Shown: positions 8,038-16,784, counted from the stretch's first letter. The stretch: 64,000 nt of DNA from JAJEAD01 sp964420925 (GCA_964420925.1 CAYQVB010000107.1:1-64000), one strand, 5' to 3'. Notes: generated from the sequence alone by a model not told the origin. Program-made: numbers and translations.

Positions 8038-8697
8038 ATGACTATTGCGGCACGCCAATATGCTCAGGCCGGGGCCGAGGCTGGAGATCCGGACACGGTC
8101 CCCGATCCAATCGGGCCTGCGGACTGGTGGCGGCTCGCGGCGCTGCATTGCGAGTGCCTGCCGGATTCCGCCGTCTCGGCGCTCGGGGAGCGTTACGCGG
8201 GGCGCTTCTATCGCTATCTGGCGGGGTCGGTGACGGAGCACGTGTTCCTGCACCGCGATGCCGGCGATGTCATCGACGCGGCCTGCGTAGTGAGCCTCGA
8301 CCCGCAGGGCCTCAACCGCCGTCTGTGGCTTTCTACTCCGCTGCTCGGAAGTCTGTTGCGCAGCACGCCGGCAGGCGGGCGGTGGGTGCTCGCAAGAGCG
8401 CTCTCGCCGTCCCTGCAGGCGCACCGCTACGAGAGCGGGGACGGCGTTTCACTCGTGATCGACGCGCCGGAGTTCATCCTGGTGTTCGTGGCGCCGGGGA
8501 TGCGCCGCCGGGGCCTCGGACGTGCGGTGCTCGCCCGAGGCCGGGGGTGGGTGCGCACGGCCGGATATCGCCGCTGCATCGCGCGCACCCTGGACGACCC
8601 CCACAACCGCGCCGCCGAGTTCTACCGCGCGGAGGGGTTCGAGTTCGGTGGCCGGTCGCACCGCCGGGGCTTCCAGGTCTGGGAGAGCGGCGTGTAG
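8038..8697 (+). CDS. GNAT-family N-acetyltransferase
   Basis: The 219-residue protein has the acetyl-CoA binding motif VAPGMRRRGLGRAVL in its C-terminal half, followed by the GNAT ending NRAAEFYRAEGFEFGGR. GNAT enzymes move an acetyl group from acetyl-CoA to an amine of a small molecule or protein. The N-terminal 70 residues (WWRLAALHCECLPDSAVSALG, then RFYRYLAG) resemble acetyltransferases found in polysaccharide and phosphonate contexts, but the acceptor cannot be predicted. The ATG at 8038 is preceded by TTCCTCC, not a strong ribosome site. It is followed 149 bp later by a Rieske gene. Confidence 0.8.
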   Translation: MTIAARQYAQAGAEAGDPDTVPDPIGPADWWRLAALHCECLPDSAVSALGERYAGRFYRYLAGSVTEHVFLHRDAGDVIDAACVVSLDPQGLNRRLWLSTPLLGSLLRSTPAGGRWVLARALSPSLQAHRYESGDGVSLVIDAPEFILVFVAPGMRRRGLGRAVLARGRGWVRTAGYRRCIARTLDDPHNRAAEFYRAEGFEFGGRSHRRGFQVWESGV

Positions 8698-8846
8698 CAT
8701 CGCGGGCGCCGCCGACACGGCGGACGCGCCGGCTCGGGGGGTGGCGCCGCCCGCTGCGCCGCTGCCCGGCACCAGGCAGGCCGGGGGCGCGGAGGTGGGG
8801 CCGGTCTTTCGGGATCAGCTTCCGGCACGTTGGGAGATTCACTTCG

Positions 8847-10085
8847 ATGAATGCGCGGTCCCCGGATCCGATCGACACTCTCGCCGCCCGTCACCGACCG
8901 GGCCTCACCCTGGAGCAACCCTTCTACTGCGATGCTGCGGTGTTCGAGCGGGAGCTGGATCGCCTCTTCCTGCGCGACTGGCTCTACGCCGGCCACGTGA
9001 GCCAGATCCCGGAACCCGGTGACTGGCTCACCTACGACATCGCGGGCGAATCGGTGATCGTGGCGCGGGACGCGGATGGTGATTTGCGCGCGATGGTCAA
9101 CGTGTGCCGGCACCGAGGCTCGCGCATCTGTTCCGAGGCTTTCGGCAAGGCGCGGCGTTTCGTGTGTCCCTACCACGGCTGGACCTACGAGCTCGACGGT
9201 ACGCTCGCGCGGGCGCGCGGCATGCCGCCGGACTTCGACGCCGCGGCCCGCCGTCTTCATCCGCTCGCGCTGGAAGAGTTCCACGGCATGGTGTTCGTGA
9301 GCTTCGCCGAGCGTCCGGCTCCCCTGGACACGGCGCGCGCCGAGCTCGATGCCCTGCTCGCACCCTTCGCGCTCCACGACACCAGGGTGGCGGCGCAACG
9401 CGCCTATCCCGTGGAGGCGAACTGGAAGCTCGCAGTCGAGAACTTCGAGGAGTGCTACCACTGCGCCCCCGCGCATCCGGAATTCGCGCGCTCACATTCG
9501 ATAAAGGCGCCGCCTGGTACCTATCCGGAGCTCGCAGAGGCGCTCGCCGAGCGTTCGGCGCGGGCGGGAACCCACGCCGGCATCGTGAGGGCGCCCGACT
9601 GGCTAGCCGAGCCGGAGGGTCCCTTCTACTACTACAGCCGCTATCCTCTCTTCGACGGCTACCTCACCGGCAGCGAGGACGGCCGGCCACTCGCCCCCCT
9701 GCTGGGACAACTGCGCGCCTTCGACGGCGGGGCATCCGACGGCCAGATGGGCCTGCTCTGCTACTGGCTCGTCTACAGCGATCACTGCGTCATCTACCGT
9801 TTCACCCCGGTGGACGTGGACCACACCGACATGGACATCGTGTGGCTGGTTCGGAGCGATGCGGTCGAGGGCCGAGACTACGATCTCGAACGCCTGGCCT
9901 GGCTGTGGCACGTCACCACCGAGGCCGACAAGCGCATCATCGAGCACAACCAGCAGGGCGTGAACTCACGTTTCTACCGTCCAGGGCCCTACGCACCGAT
10001 GGAATGGGCGAGCCGGCAGCTCGTCGACTGGTACCTGCTGCGGATGGGCGATGGAGGCGCGGCGACGCCGCCCGGGGCGCGGTGA
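8847..10085 (+). CDS. Rieske non-heme iron oxygenase, catalytic subunit (GbcA/CntA-like)
   Basis: The 412-residue protein has a Rieske [2Fe-2S] domain with ligands Cys87-X-His89 and Cys107-X2-His110 (CPYHGWTY), then a catalytic domain with NWKLAVENFEECYHCAPAHPE, whose histidines and nearby acidic residues hold mononuclear iron. The ECYHC...HP pattern resembles oxygenases that demethylate or cleave quaternary amines such as glycine betaine and carnitine, rather than aromatic-ring dioxygenases. No reductase gene is adjacent, so electrons must come from elsewhere. The start is supported by GGGAG upstream. Its stop overlaps the GTG of the cyclo-ligase gene. Possible quaternary-amine or N-methyl substrate is inference. 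Confidence 0.85.
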   Translation: MNARSPDPIDTLAARHRPGLTLEQPFYCDAAVFERELDRLFLRDWLYAGHVSQIPEPGDWLTYDIAGESVIVARDADGDLRAMVNVCRHRGSRICSEAFGKARRFVCPYHGWTYELDGTLARARGMPPDFDAAARRLHPLALEEFHGMVFVSFAERPAPLDTARAELDALLAPFALHDTRVAAQRAYPVEANWKLAVENFEECYHCAPAHPEFARSHSIKAPPGTYPELAEALAERSARAGTHAGIVRAPDWLAEPEGPFYYYSRYPLFDGYLTGSEDGRPLAPLLGQLRAFDGGASDGQMGLLCYWLVYSDHCVIYRFTPVDVDHTDMDIVWLVRSDAVEGRDYDLERLAWLWHVTTEADKRIIEHNQQGVNSRFYRPGPYAPMEWASRQLVDWYLLRMGDGGAATPPGAR

Positions 10086-10666
10086 CGCTCGCGGAGGAGA
10101 AGCGGGCGCTTCGCCTGCGCGCGGCGGCCCGCCGCGAGAAGCTTCACCGCCACGCGGACGAAGGCGCGGCGCTCGCGGCCCTTGCCCACTTCCGGGAGCA
10201 CATCGATGTTGCCGCGGGCTGCGCGCTCTCCGCTTACCTTCCGGTGCGCGCGGAGTTCGATCCATTGCCGATTCTGCGTTACGTCCACTCGCGGGGTTGT
10301 CCGACCTGCCTTCCCGTGGTCCTCGGCCGCGGCCGGCCTCTCGTGTTCCGGCGCTGGGCGCCGGGGGAGCCACTGGAGGACGGCACCTTCGGAATCGCGG
10401 TGCCGCCGCCGGAGTCTGACATGTTGGAGCCCGACGTTCTGCTGGTGCCCCTGCTCGCCTTCGACGACGAGGGCTACCGGCTGGGCTACGGCGGCGGTTT
10501 CTACGACCGAACTCTCGCGCTCTGTCGCGCCCACACCCCCGAGACCCTCGCAGTGGGGGTGGCCTTCGCCGGCCAGCGCGTCGACCGGGTGCCCCGAAGC
10601 GCGGAGGACCAGCGCCTCGACTGGATCATCACGGAAGAGGGGCCACAGCACTTCGAGCGGCGCTGA
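10082..10666 (+). CDS. fau: 5-formyltetrahydrofolate cyclo-ligase
   Basis: The 194-residue protein matches the family in length and motifs: N-terminal basic helix EEKRALRLRAAARRE, ALSAYLPVRAEFDP, and the ATP-binding loop LGYGGGFYDR. It converts 5-formyl-THF to 5,10-methenyl-THF with ATP, returning a storage folate to one-carbon metabolism. The GTG start overlaps the stop of the Rieske gene by 4 bp, so the two are co-translated. The link is suggestive: Rieske demethylases release formaldehyde, which enters folate one-carbon pools. No 6S RNA or zapA precedes it, unlike the usual gammaproteobacterial context. Confidence 0.92.
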   Translation: MTLAEEKRALRLRAAARREKLHRHADEGAALAALAHFREHIDVAAGCALSAYLPVRAEFDPLPILRYVHSRGCPTCLPVVLGRGRPLVFRRWAPGEPLEDGTFGIAVPPPESDMLEPDVLLVPLLAFDDEGYRLGYGGGFYDRTLALCRAHTPETLAVGVAFAGQRVDRVPRSAEDQRLDWIITEEGPQHFERR

Positions 10667-10713
10667 GTTCGAGCGCCACGCTAGTACGGAGTACTCCGTG
10701 ATCTCCGGTTTTC

Positions 10714-10796
10714 GTGGATTCCCGTTTTCGCGGGAATGACGGGATCTACTCCGGGCCTCACCTGCGGTCATTCCCTTGATGCACAGGAATCCACCG
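10714..10796. repeat. Inverted pair of dispersed palindromic repeats
   Basis: Bases 10714-10743 carry GTGGATTCCCGTTTTCGCGG continuing GAATGACGGG, and 10766-10796 carry a diverged copy in the opposite orientation (GGTCATTCCC...GGAATCCACC). A separate perfect 14-bp palindrome, ACGGAGTACTCCGT, lies at 10686-10699. The array fills the 290-bp gap between the cyclo-ligase and methyltransferase genes, in which I see no gene. The paired elements could form an RNA hairpin ending the upstream transcript. Confidence 0.7.
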
Positions 10797-10955
10797 GTCT
10801 ATTCGATCACGGATGGGTGGATTCGAGGAGAATCGGGCAAGAGGGGAGGAAGGCGGTGCTGATCCCCCTGCTTCCGGGCACCGCCGGAGCGAGGCGCTTT
10901 CTCACCCGATGCCCTACACTGCGCGCGCCCGAACCGGCCCCGGCGAGCGAGCGTG

Positions 10956-11756
10956 ATGGCGAGCCCTCACAAGCACAACCGCTACAGCGACAGCAACATC
11001 CACACCATGGAGAGCGTCTACGGCACGGGCTTCCTGTCTCCGGGCGGGGCGGAAGAGGTCGCAGAGATCGTCGCCCCTCTGGGCATCGAGGGAGCCGAGG
11101 TGCTGGACGTCGGCTGCGGCCTCGGCGGAGCGAGCATCGCGCTCGCGCGCGACCACGGCGCCGCCCACGTCACCGGGGTGGACATCGAAGCAGCGGTGCT
11201 CGCGCGCGCGGAGGCCCTGGTGGCGGAGTCCGGGCTCTCGGAACGGGTCACGCTGCGCGAAGTGGCGCCGGGCCCCCTGCCTCTCGACGACGGGCACTTC
11301 GACATCGTGTATGCGAGCGCCGTGACCTGCCATGTCGAAGATCTGCTCCCATTCTTCACCGAGACGCGGCGGGTGCTGCGGCCCGGCGGGCACTTCACCG
11401 GTGGGGAGTGGTTCATCGGCCGCAACACCGCCGCCTACTCGCAGTGGGACGAGATGCTGCGGGCCAAGGGCCTCAACTTCTACTTCGTGACGTGGGAGAG
11501 GTTCCGCGACGCGCTCGAAAACGCCGGATTCGAAACCCCCGATTTCAGAGACCGCAGTGAAGCCATCTCCACACTGTGCACCCGGATACTCGAGCAGGCT
11601 CGCGGGGAGCTTCGCCCCAGCCTCGAGTCCTCGCTCGGAAGCGCCGGGTACGAAGCATTCGAGAGCTGGGCCGAGTCGCGCAAGATTGCGGTCGCGGAAG
11701 GCGGCGCCCACTACCGGCACTTTCTGGCGCGCAACCCCGACCCTGAGCGCGCTTGA
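10956..11756 (+). CDS. Class I SAM-dependent methyltransferase
   Basis: The roughly 266-residue protein has the SAM-binding motif I VLDVGCGLGGASIALA, motif II VTGVDIE, and motif IV DIVYASAVTCHVEDL, with a post-motif RVLRPGGHF. The N-terminal YGTGFLSPGG and the overall order resemble phosphoethanolamine, sarcosine and dimethylglycine N-methyltransferases. It would transfer a methyl group from SAM to a small amine or similar acceptor; the acceptor is not certain. A GTG immediately precedes the ATG (GTGATG) and either may be used; no strong ribosome site. It is followed by the B3/B4 gene after 19 bp. Confidence 0.85.
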   Translation: MASPHKHNRYSDSNIHTMESVYGTGFLSPGGAEEVAEIVAPLGIEGAEVLDVGCGLGGASIALARDHGAAHVTGVDIEAAVLARAEALVAESGLSERVTLREVAPGPLPLDDGHFDIVYASAVTCHVEDLLPFFTETRRVLRPGGHFTGGEWFIGRNTAAYSQWDEMLRAKGLNFYFVTWERFRDALENAGFETPDFRDRSEAISTLCTRILEQARGELRPSLESSLGSAGYEAFESWAESRKIAVAEGGAHYRHFLARNPDPERA

Positions 11757-11775
11757 CGCAACGAGGTCAACGCCC

Positions 11776-12486
11776 ATGCGCGTCGTCGTCGAGCCGAGAA
11801 TCTTCGAGTACTTCCCGGGCCTCCACCTCGCGGTGGCGGTGGCCCGGGGCGTGCGAAACACCCCTTCGGAGGCGCTTGAGCGCTGGTGGCGCGAGGCGTG
11901 GCGGGAGGCCGGAGCACGCGACCTCCCCAACGCGCAGTCACACTCCTACGTCAACGCCTGGCGGGAGCATCTGCGCGGCGCTGGCGTATCGGGAAAGAAG
12001 TTCCCGACTTCGATCGAAGCGATGCTGCGCCGCGCCCTCAAGGGCGGGGAGCCCTTTCACATCAACCCGCTGGTGGACTTCTACAACGCCCTCTCGCTGC
12101 ACCATGTCGTGCCCGCAGGCGCCTGGGATCTGGACGAGGTCCCGGAAGACCTGCAACTGCGCTTCACCCGCACCGGCGACCACTTCACCGCGCTGGACGA
12201 GACAGACGCGGTCGAGGTCGCGGAGGGCGAGATCGCCTACGCGAGCGGTCCGGTGGTGCTCACCCGCCACTTCATGTGGCGGCAGGCGAGACAGGCGCTG
12301 GTGCGGCCGGAGACCCGCAACGTGTTCCTCATCTCGGAGATCCCGGGCATCGCGGGCCGGAGCGTCGCGGAGGCGATGCGCCGCGACATGGTGAACGGCC
12401 TCGAAGAGCACTTCGGAGTGGAGACGAAGAGCGCGCTTCTCGACTCCGGGCGCCCGGTGCTCGACATCGACACACTTCCGGAGTGA
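11776..12486 (+). CDS. B3/B4 (tRNA-binding/editing-like) domain protein
   Basis: The 236-residue protein resembles stand-alone B3/B4 domains, related to the editing-region fold of phenylalanyl-tRNA synthetase beta chains. Characteristic stretches are FHINPLVDFYNALSLHHVVPAGAWD, near the middle, and the C-terminal NVFLISEIPG. Homologues are cytoplasmic and of uncertain role; trans-editing of mischarged tRNA is proposed for some members. The ATG follows GAGGT at 8 bp. The gene sits 19 bp after the methyltransferase and its stop overlaps the GTG of the exported-protein gene, so the three probably form one transcript. Confidence 0.8.
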   Translation: MRVVVEPRIFEYFPGLHLAVAVARGVRNTPSEALERWWREAWREAGARDLPNAQSHSYVNAWREHLRGAGVSGKKFPTSIEAMLRRALKGGEPFHINPLVDFYNALSLHHVVPAGAWDLDEVPEDLQLRFTRTGDHFTALDETDAVEVAEGEIAYASGPVVLTRHFMWRQARQALVRPETRNVFLISEIPGIAGRSVAEAMRRDMVNGLEEHFGVETKSALLDSGRPVLDIDTLPE

Positions 12487-13655
12487 CGCTGCGCACTCGT
12501 GCCGCCAGCGGACTCGCGGGGCTGCTGCTGGCGGGAGACGCGATCGGTATTGCGTCCGCCGACACGAACTTCTCCCAGCGCCCGGGATTCGCCGAGTACT
12601 TCGCCGCCCACCCGCCGGCTGGTGCGGCGAGCGAAGCGGACCGGGCACTGGCTCGACGGCACGCGCCGCGTTTCCACCTGCCCTCCGGGCACGAGGGTCC
12701 CATCGACTTCTACCGCGACTACATCGCCCACGGCACTCTCAGCACCGGAAACGGCACTCGCATCGAGGATCCGACGCAGGAAACGCTCAACCGGCACCGC
12801 GAGGACGCGCGCGCGGTGTTCGTGCATGTGCCCGGAGGCGGATCTCCTCGCCCCGTGGTCCATGCGGGTGTCGAACGCAACGGCCTGTGGGCGCCGGACG
12901 AGGCCGACGGCGCAGGCGAGGAGTTCACTGTCGTAAGTTACTACGCGGTGTTTCGCACGAGCGGGCTGCCTGAAGCGCTCCCGATCGTCCTCGAGGCCTC
13001 GCTCGGCCTCGTCGCGGACATGGACGACTGGCACCAGCTCGACCACTACACCGCCGCGTTCGTGGTGCTCGACGCGAGCGAGCGACCCGTCGCCCTCACC
13101 CTGCAGCAGCACAACTACCTGCGCACCCATCTCGTGGGGGAGACGGTGGAGACGGGAAGCGACGGGCGCTTCGACGTCGATGTCGCAATACGCTCGAACG
13201 AGCTCTACCCGCACGTCCCGGAGCGCCGGCGGCGACGGGCGGTGCGCTTCCCGAGCCCGGAAGCGATGGCCTTCATGATGGGATTCGGGACCAGACCCCT
13301 GATGTCGGCAGACGACGTGACCGACCCGATTCGCAGCGTGGAGTACGAACTCGCATTCCTGCCCGGCTCCGATGCCTTCTACACCTTCAAGGGCTATCTC
13401 GGCGAACGCCGTCTGCTGCCGGGTCGGGACGGGCCGCCGGGCGCGCTCTACAACACCCTGCCGGCACTGAAGCCCCTGCCGGCGCAGATCCTGGGCGGCT
13501 ACTGGCGCGAGGAGAACGAGGGAGACTGGGCACGCTACCGCCGGAGCGTGGAGCGCGGAGACGGTCCCGCCGGGTTCGCCCGCGCGCAGGCGACGGTCTT
13601 CCACCACAACCTCGCCTGCCTGCGGCGGGAGCGCGAGGGTTGCACGCTGCAATAG
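12483..13655 (+). CDS. Exported protein of unknown function, 390 aa
   Basis: I do not recognise this family. The GTG start overlaps the previous stop (GTGA). Residues 1-26 look like a Sec signal peptide (RTRAASGLAGLLLAGDAIG then ASA/DT cleavage). The mature protein is soluble-looking, with conserved-looking blocks FHLPSGHEGPIDFYRDYIAHG, near residue 60, and DDWHQLDHYTAAFVVLD, near 180, many aromatic and acidic residues, and ALTLQQHNYLRTH. No transmembrane helices are seen after the signal. Two terminal Cys (NLACLRREREGC) could form a disulfide. It may be a periplasmic carbohydrate- or ester-acting protein, but that is a guess. Translational coupling to a cytoplasmic B3/B4 protein is odd. Confidence 0.7.
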   Translation: MTLRTRAASGLAGLLLAGDAIGIASADTNFSQRPGFAEYFAAHPPAGAASEADRALARRHAPRFHLPSGHEGPIDFYRDYIAHGTLSTGNGTRIEDPTQETLNRHREDARAVFVHVPGGGSPRPVVHAGVERNGLWAPDEADGAGEEFTVVSYYAVFRTSGLPEALPIVLEASLGLVADMDDWHQLDHYTAAFVVLDASERPVALTLQQHNYLRTHLVGETVETGSDGRFDVDVAIRSNELYPHVPERRRRRAVRFPSPEAMAFMMGFGTRPLMSADDVTDPIRSVEYELAFLPGSDAFYTFKGYLGERRLLPGRDGPPGALYNTLPALKPLPAQILGGYWREENEGDWARYRRSVERGDGPAGFARAQATVFHHNLACLRREREGCTLQ

Positions 13656-13745
13656 CGAAGCGCCGGATGAAGAAACACCTCGCCGCCGGGGAAAGAACTT
13701 CGGCGACGGATTCCAGCCCCTGCGGTCGCGGAAGGAACTCAAAGA

Positions 13746-13814
13746 GTGGATTCCCACTTGCGCGGGAATGACGAGAAGAGGTTTTCCGTCATTCCCGCGC
13801 AAGCGGAAATCCAC
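13746..13814. repeat. Head-to-head palindromic repeat pair forming a long hairpin
   Basis: GTGGATTCCCACTTGCGCGG (continuing GAATGACG) at 13746-13773 faces its near-complement CGTCATTCCCGCGCAAGCGG (continuing AAATCCAC) at 13787-13814, with a 13-base loop. It lies 90 bp after the exported-protein stop in a 340-bp gap (13656-13995) that holds no other gene I can support. It could act as a terminator-like or mRNA-stabilising structure and belongs to the same dispersed family as 10714, 45249, 45855 and 49291. Confidence 0.75.
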
Positions 13815-13995
13815 CGGCTGGTATCGTGGCATCAAAGGACGAATGAGCAGGCATCTCCGTGCAGTTAGCCCTTACTTAGCCTTATCTGAACACCAATGCG
13901 AAGCCGCCGGGGGACGCTCCAGGAACACCGGCCTGCGGCATGCGGTTAGAATCACGCGCCGCGAGCGCAAGACCCGGGCAAAGCGAGGACGCGGC

Positions 13996-14397
13996 ATGGC
14001 GAACGACATCCCGAGCATCCTGCACCATGTGTCGATCGGCACCAACGACCTCGAAGCGGCGTGCAGGTTCTACGATGCGGTGATGGCTCCCCTGGGCACA
14101 CGCCGGATCATGGAAGTCCCCTTCGCCGTCGCGTACGGTAAGCGCTTTCCCGAGTTCTGGGTCGGAAGGCCGCTCGATGGGGCGCCGGCATCGGCGGGGA
14201 GCGGTGTCCATGTCTGCTTCATCGCGCCGTCGCGCGAAGCGGTGGACGCATTCCATGCCGCCGGCCTCGGAGCCGGCGGCGTGGACGACGGGGCGCCCGG
14301 TCCCCGGCCCATCTACGGACCGGGCTACTACGGGGGCTTCCTTCGCGACCCCGACGGCCACAAGGTGGAGGCGGCCATCATTCCCGAGGGCGCCTGA
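13996..14397 (+). CDS. VOC-superfamily (glyoxalase/bleomycin-resistance-like) protein
   Basis: The 133-residue protein has the single VOC-module pattern: HHVSIGTNDLEAACRFYDAV at the start with a metal-binding His, then HVCFIAP in the middle and GGFLRDPDGHKVEA with the terminal Glu at the end. VOC proteins chelate a divalent metal and act as lyases, isomerases or dioxygenases, or bind drugs. The ATG follows GAGG at 7 bp. The gene lies 86 bp before the thioesterase gene and may be in its operon. Reaction unknown. Confidence 0.82.
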   Translation: MANDIPSILHHVSIGTNDLEAACRFYDAVMAPLGTRRIMEVPFAVAYGKRFPEFWVGRPLDGAPASAGSGVHVCFIAPSREAVDAFHAAGLGAGGVDDGAPGPRPIYGPGYYGGFLRDPDGHKVEAAIIPEGA

Positions 14398-14483
14398 GGG
14401 ATTCCGGCCTCCGGGTGCGCGCCCGTGACATCCAGCTCCGGGACGACGATGATCCGCCGCCTCGTCGTACACCAAGGACTGAC

Positions 14484-15359
14484 ATGGTCTCGGAGGTCAA
14501 GGATCTGATCGAGCTCTTCGATCTTGAACGGATCGAACTGAACCTGTTTCGGGGCCACAGCCCGGACGACGGCTGGCGGCGGATCTACGGCGGCCAGGTG
14601 CTCGGCCAGGCGCTCGCGGCCGCGAGCCGCACCGTCGAAGATCGTAGCTGCCACTCCTTTCACGCGTACTTCCTGCGCGCGGGCGACCCGAAGGTCCCAA
14701 TCCTCTACGAAGTGGACCGCGCGCGGGACGGCAGGAGCTTCACCGCCCGCCGGGTGATCGCGGTCCAGCATGGGCGTCAGATCCTCAACATGGCGGCGTC
14801 CTTCCAGGTTGCGGAAGCGGGACTGGAACATCAGGATGCGATGCCCGAGGTGCCCGATCCGGAAGCGCTCGACAGCATCGTCGCGCTGATGGAGCGAACG
14901 GACGACACGCTTCGCAAGGAGTACTGGAACTACATCATGCGCAACCGGCCGGTAGAGTTGCGGCCGGTGGTTTCCGCCGGAGCGCCGCATCCCGCTCACT
15001 CCGCCGCCGTGCAGAATGTCTGGTTTCGAACCGCCGGCCCGGTGCCGGACGACGCCGTGATCCAGCAAAGCATGCTGGCGTACATGTCGGACTTCTCATT
15101 GCTCGATACCGCCACCCACCCGCATGGGGTGAACTTTCTCCACCCGAGGATGCAGGTCGCGAGCCTCGACCACGCGATGTGGTTCCACCGGCCTTTCCGG
15201 GCGCAGGAATGGCTGCTCTATGCTCTCGACAGCCCTTCGGCAGGTGGCGCGCGCGGGTTCGCACGTGGCAGCATCTTCGACCGCGACGGGCGCATGGTCG
15301 CCTCGGTCGCCCAAGAGGGCCTGATTCGAATGCATCCCCCTTCGTCTCCGCCCGGCTGA
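14484..15359 (+). CDS. tesB: Acyl-CoA thioesterase II
   Basis: The 291-residue protein has the two tandem hotdog domains of TesB. Marks are IYGGQVLGQALAAASRTV near residue 35, SFHAYFLRAGDP, and in the second half AYMSDFSLLDT and SLDHAMWFHRPF with the ending ARGSIFDRDGRMVASVAQEGLIR. It hydrolyses acyl-CoA to free acid and CoA. Length is the usual 285-295. I chose the ATG at 14484 with AAGGA at 6 bp; an upstream in-frame ATG would add 23 unrelated residues. Next is a Rieske oxygenase after 43 bp. Confidence 0.93.
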   Translation: MVSEVKDLIELFDLERIELNLFRGHSPDDGWRRIYGGQVLGQALAAASRTVEDRSCHSFHAYFLRAGDPKVPILYEVDRARDGRSFTARRVIAVQHGRQILNMAASFQVAEAGLEHQDAMPEVPDPEALDSIVALMERTDDTLRKEYWNYIMRNRPVELRPVVSAGAPHPAHSAAVQNVWFRTAGPVPDDAVIQQSMLAYMSDFSLLDTATHPHGVNFLHPRMQVASLDHAMWFHRPFRAQEWLLYALDSPSAGGARGFARGSIFDRDGRMVASVAQEGLIRMHPPSSPPG

Positions 15360-15402
15360 GTCGGGCGAAGCCAGTCGCCGCGTTCACAGGAGGCATCCCG
15401 CC

Positions 15403-16782
15403 ATGAGCACGCCGATGCCCGAGCTCGAAGCCATTGCCAGGGGCAGCTATGCCGGCTACGACACGCATTACGCAAGTGATCCTGACGAGGAACTCACCCG
15501 GATCGGACCGGGCACGCCCGCCGGGGAGTACCTGCGACGCTACTGGCACCCGGTAGCGCTCAGCCGCGAGCTGGGAGAGCGGCCCAATCTCACCCGCGTC
15601 CTCGGCGAGGAGCTGGTGCTGTTTCGGGACCGGAGCGGCCGGGTGGGCCTCGTTCACCGGCGCTGCCCGCACCGGCGCGCCTCGCTCGAGTTCGGCACCT
15701 GCGAGGAGCGCGGCATCCGCTGCTGCTACCACGGCTGGCACTTCGATGTCGACGGCACCCTGCTCGAAGCCCCCGGCCAGCCGCCGGAAGCCAAGGCGCG
15801 GCTCGAGGCCCGGGTGCGTCTCGGCGCCTACCCCGCCTTCGAGTACCGGGGCCTGGTGTTCGCCTACCTGGGACCGCATCGCGACATGCCGGAGTTTCCC
15901 GTCTACGACGCCTTCGAGCTGCCCGAGATGGAGATGGTGCCCTACAAGGCGCCCTTCCGCTGCAACTGGCTGCAGGTGCTCGACGCCATTCTCGACCCCA
16001 TCCACACCAGCTTCCTGCACTCGAACATCAGCCGGGTGCAGTTCTCGCTCGGATTCGGCGAAGTCGGCCAGATGGACTACTTCGAACGCGGCATGTGGCT
16101 GGCCGGCACCAACACCCGCCGGGTGGGCGACAACGTGTGGTTCCGGGTCAACGAGCTGGTGCTGCCCAACTTCACCCAGGCCGGCGCCGCCTTCGCCGCC
16201 GACGGCACCGCGCAACGCTACTACGGGCGCAGCGCCTTCACCCGCTGGGTGGTGCCCCTCGACGACGAGGGCACCATGTGCTACGCGTGGGCGAACTTCG
16301 GCGAGCGCGGCGACCCGCCCGAGTACAACACGCCCGAGGGCCCCGAGCTCATCGAGCAGGGCGAGGTCTTCGACCGCCCCTACGAGGAGCGCCAGCGCTT
16401 TCCCGCCGACGCCGAGGCGACCGAAGGGATGGGGCCGATCACGGTCCACGCGAACGAGAACCTCGCGCCGAGCGACAAGGGGCTGGCCCTCATGCGGCGG
16501 CGTCTGCGCTCCGAGATCCGCAAGGTCGCGGCCGGCGGCACGCCGATGTACGTGACCGACGAGCGCTCCAATCCGGTGCCGACCTACGGCGGCGACACCG
16601 TGCTCACCATGCCGCGGGTGAGCAACGGCGACGAATCCATGCATTTGAGCCGCCTCGCCCACCGGCTGATGGACATGCAGTACGCGGCCGATCACCTTGC
16701 CGAACCCGAGCGCGTGGCCGTCGTCACCCGACAGATGCAGGAGGTGGAGAGCCTCGGACTGAGGGCCTTCGCCGGGGACTGA
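15403..16782 (+). CDS. Rieske oxygenase (phthalate/vanillate-type)
   Basis: The 459-residue protein has Rieske ligands Cys88-X-His90 (CPHRRASL) and Cys107-X2-His110 (CCYHGWHFD), and a mononuclear-iron region LDAILDPIHTSFLHSN with two His and an Asp. The opening TPAGEYLRRYWHPV is typical of single-component-type oxygenases that demethylate or hydroxylate aromatic acids (LigX, VanA, phthalate dioxygenase relatives). An external reductase is needed and none is next to it. Its stop is 2 bp before the dehydrogenase ATG, so the two are one operon. Substrate not predictable, but an aromatic ether or acid is likely from the family. Confidence 0.88.
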   Translation: MSTPMPELEAIARGSYAGYDTHYASDPDEELTRIGPGTPAGEYLRRYWHPVALSRELGERPNLTRVLGEELVLFRDRSGRVGLVHRRCPHRRASLEFGTCEERGIRCCYHGWHFDVDGTLLEAPGQPPEAKARLEARVRLGAYPAFEYRGLVFAYLGPHRDMPEFPVYDAFELPEMEMVPYKAPFRCNWLQVLDAILDPIHTSFLHSNISRVQFSLGFGEVGQMDYFERGMWLAGTNTRRVGDNVWFRVNELVLPNFTQAGAAFAADGTAQRYYGRSAFTRWVVPLDDEGTMCYAWANFGERGDPPEYNTPEGPELIEQGEVFDRPYEERQRFPADAEATEGMGPITVHANENLAPSDKGLALMRRRLRSEIRKVAAGGTPMYVTDERSNPVPTYGGDTVLTMPRVSNGDESMHLSRLAHRLMDMQYAADHLAEPERVAVVTRQMQEVESLGLRAFAGD

Positions 16783-16784
16783 GC

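Noticed and set aside
14935..16695. 586-codon minus-strand frame opposite the Rieske gene at 15.4-16.8 kb
   Set aside because: Low-complexity, Val/His/Gly-rich translation with no domain; the opposite strand codes for a clear Rieske oxygenase.
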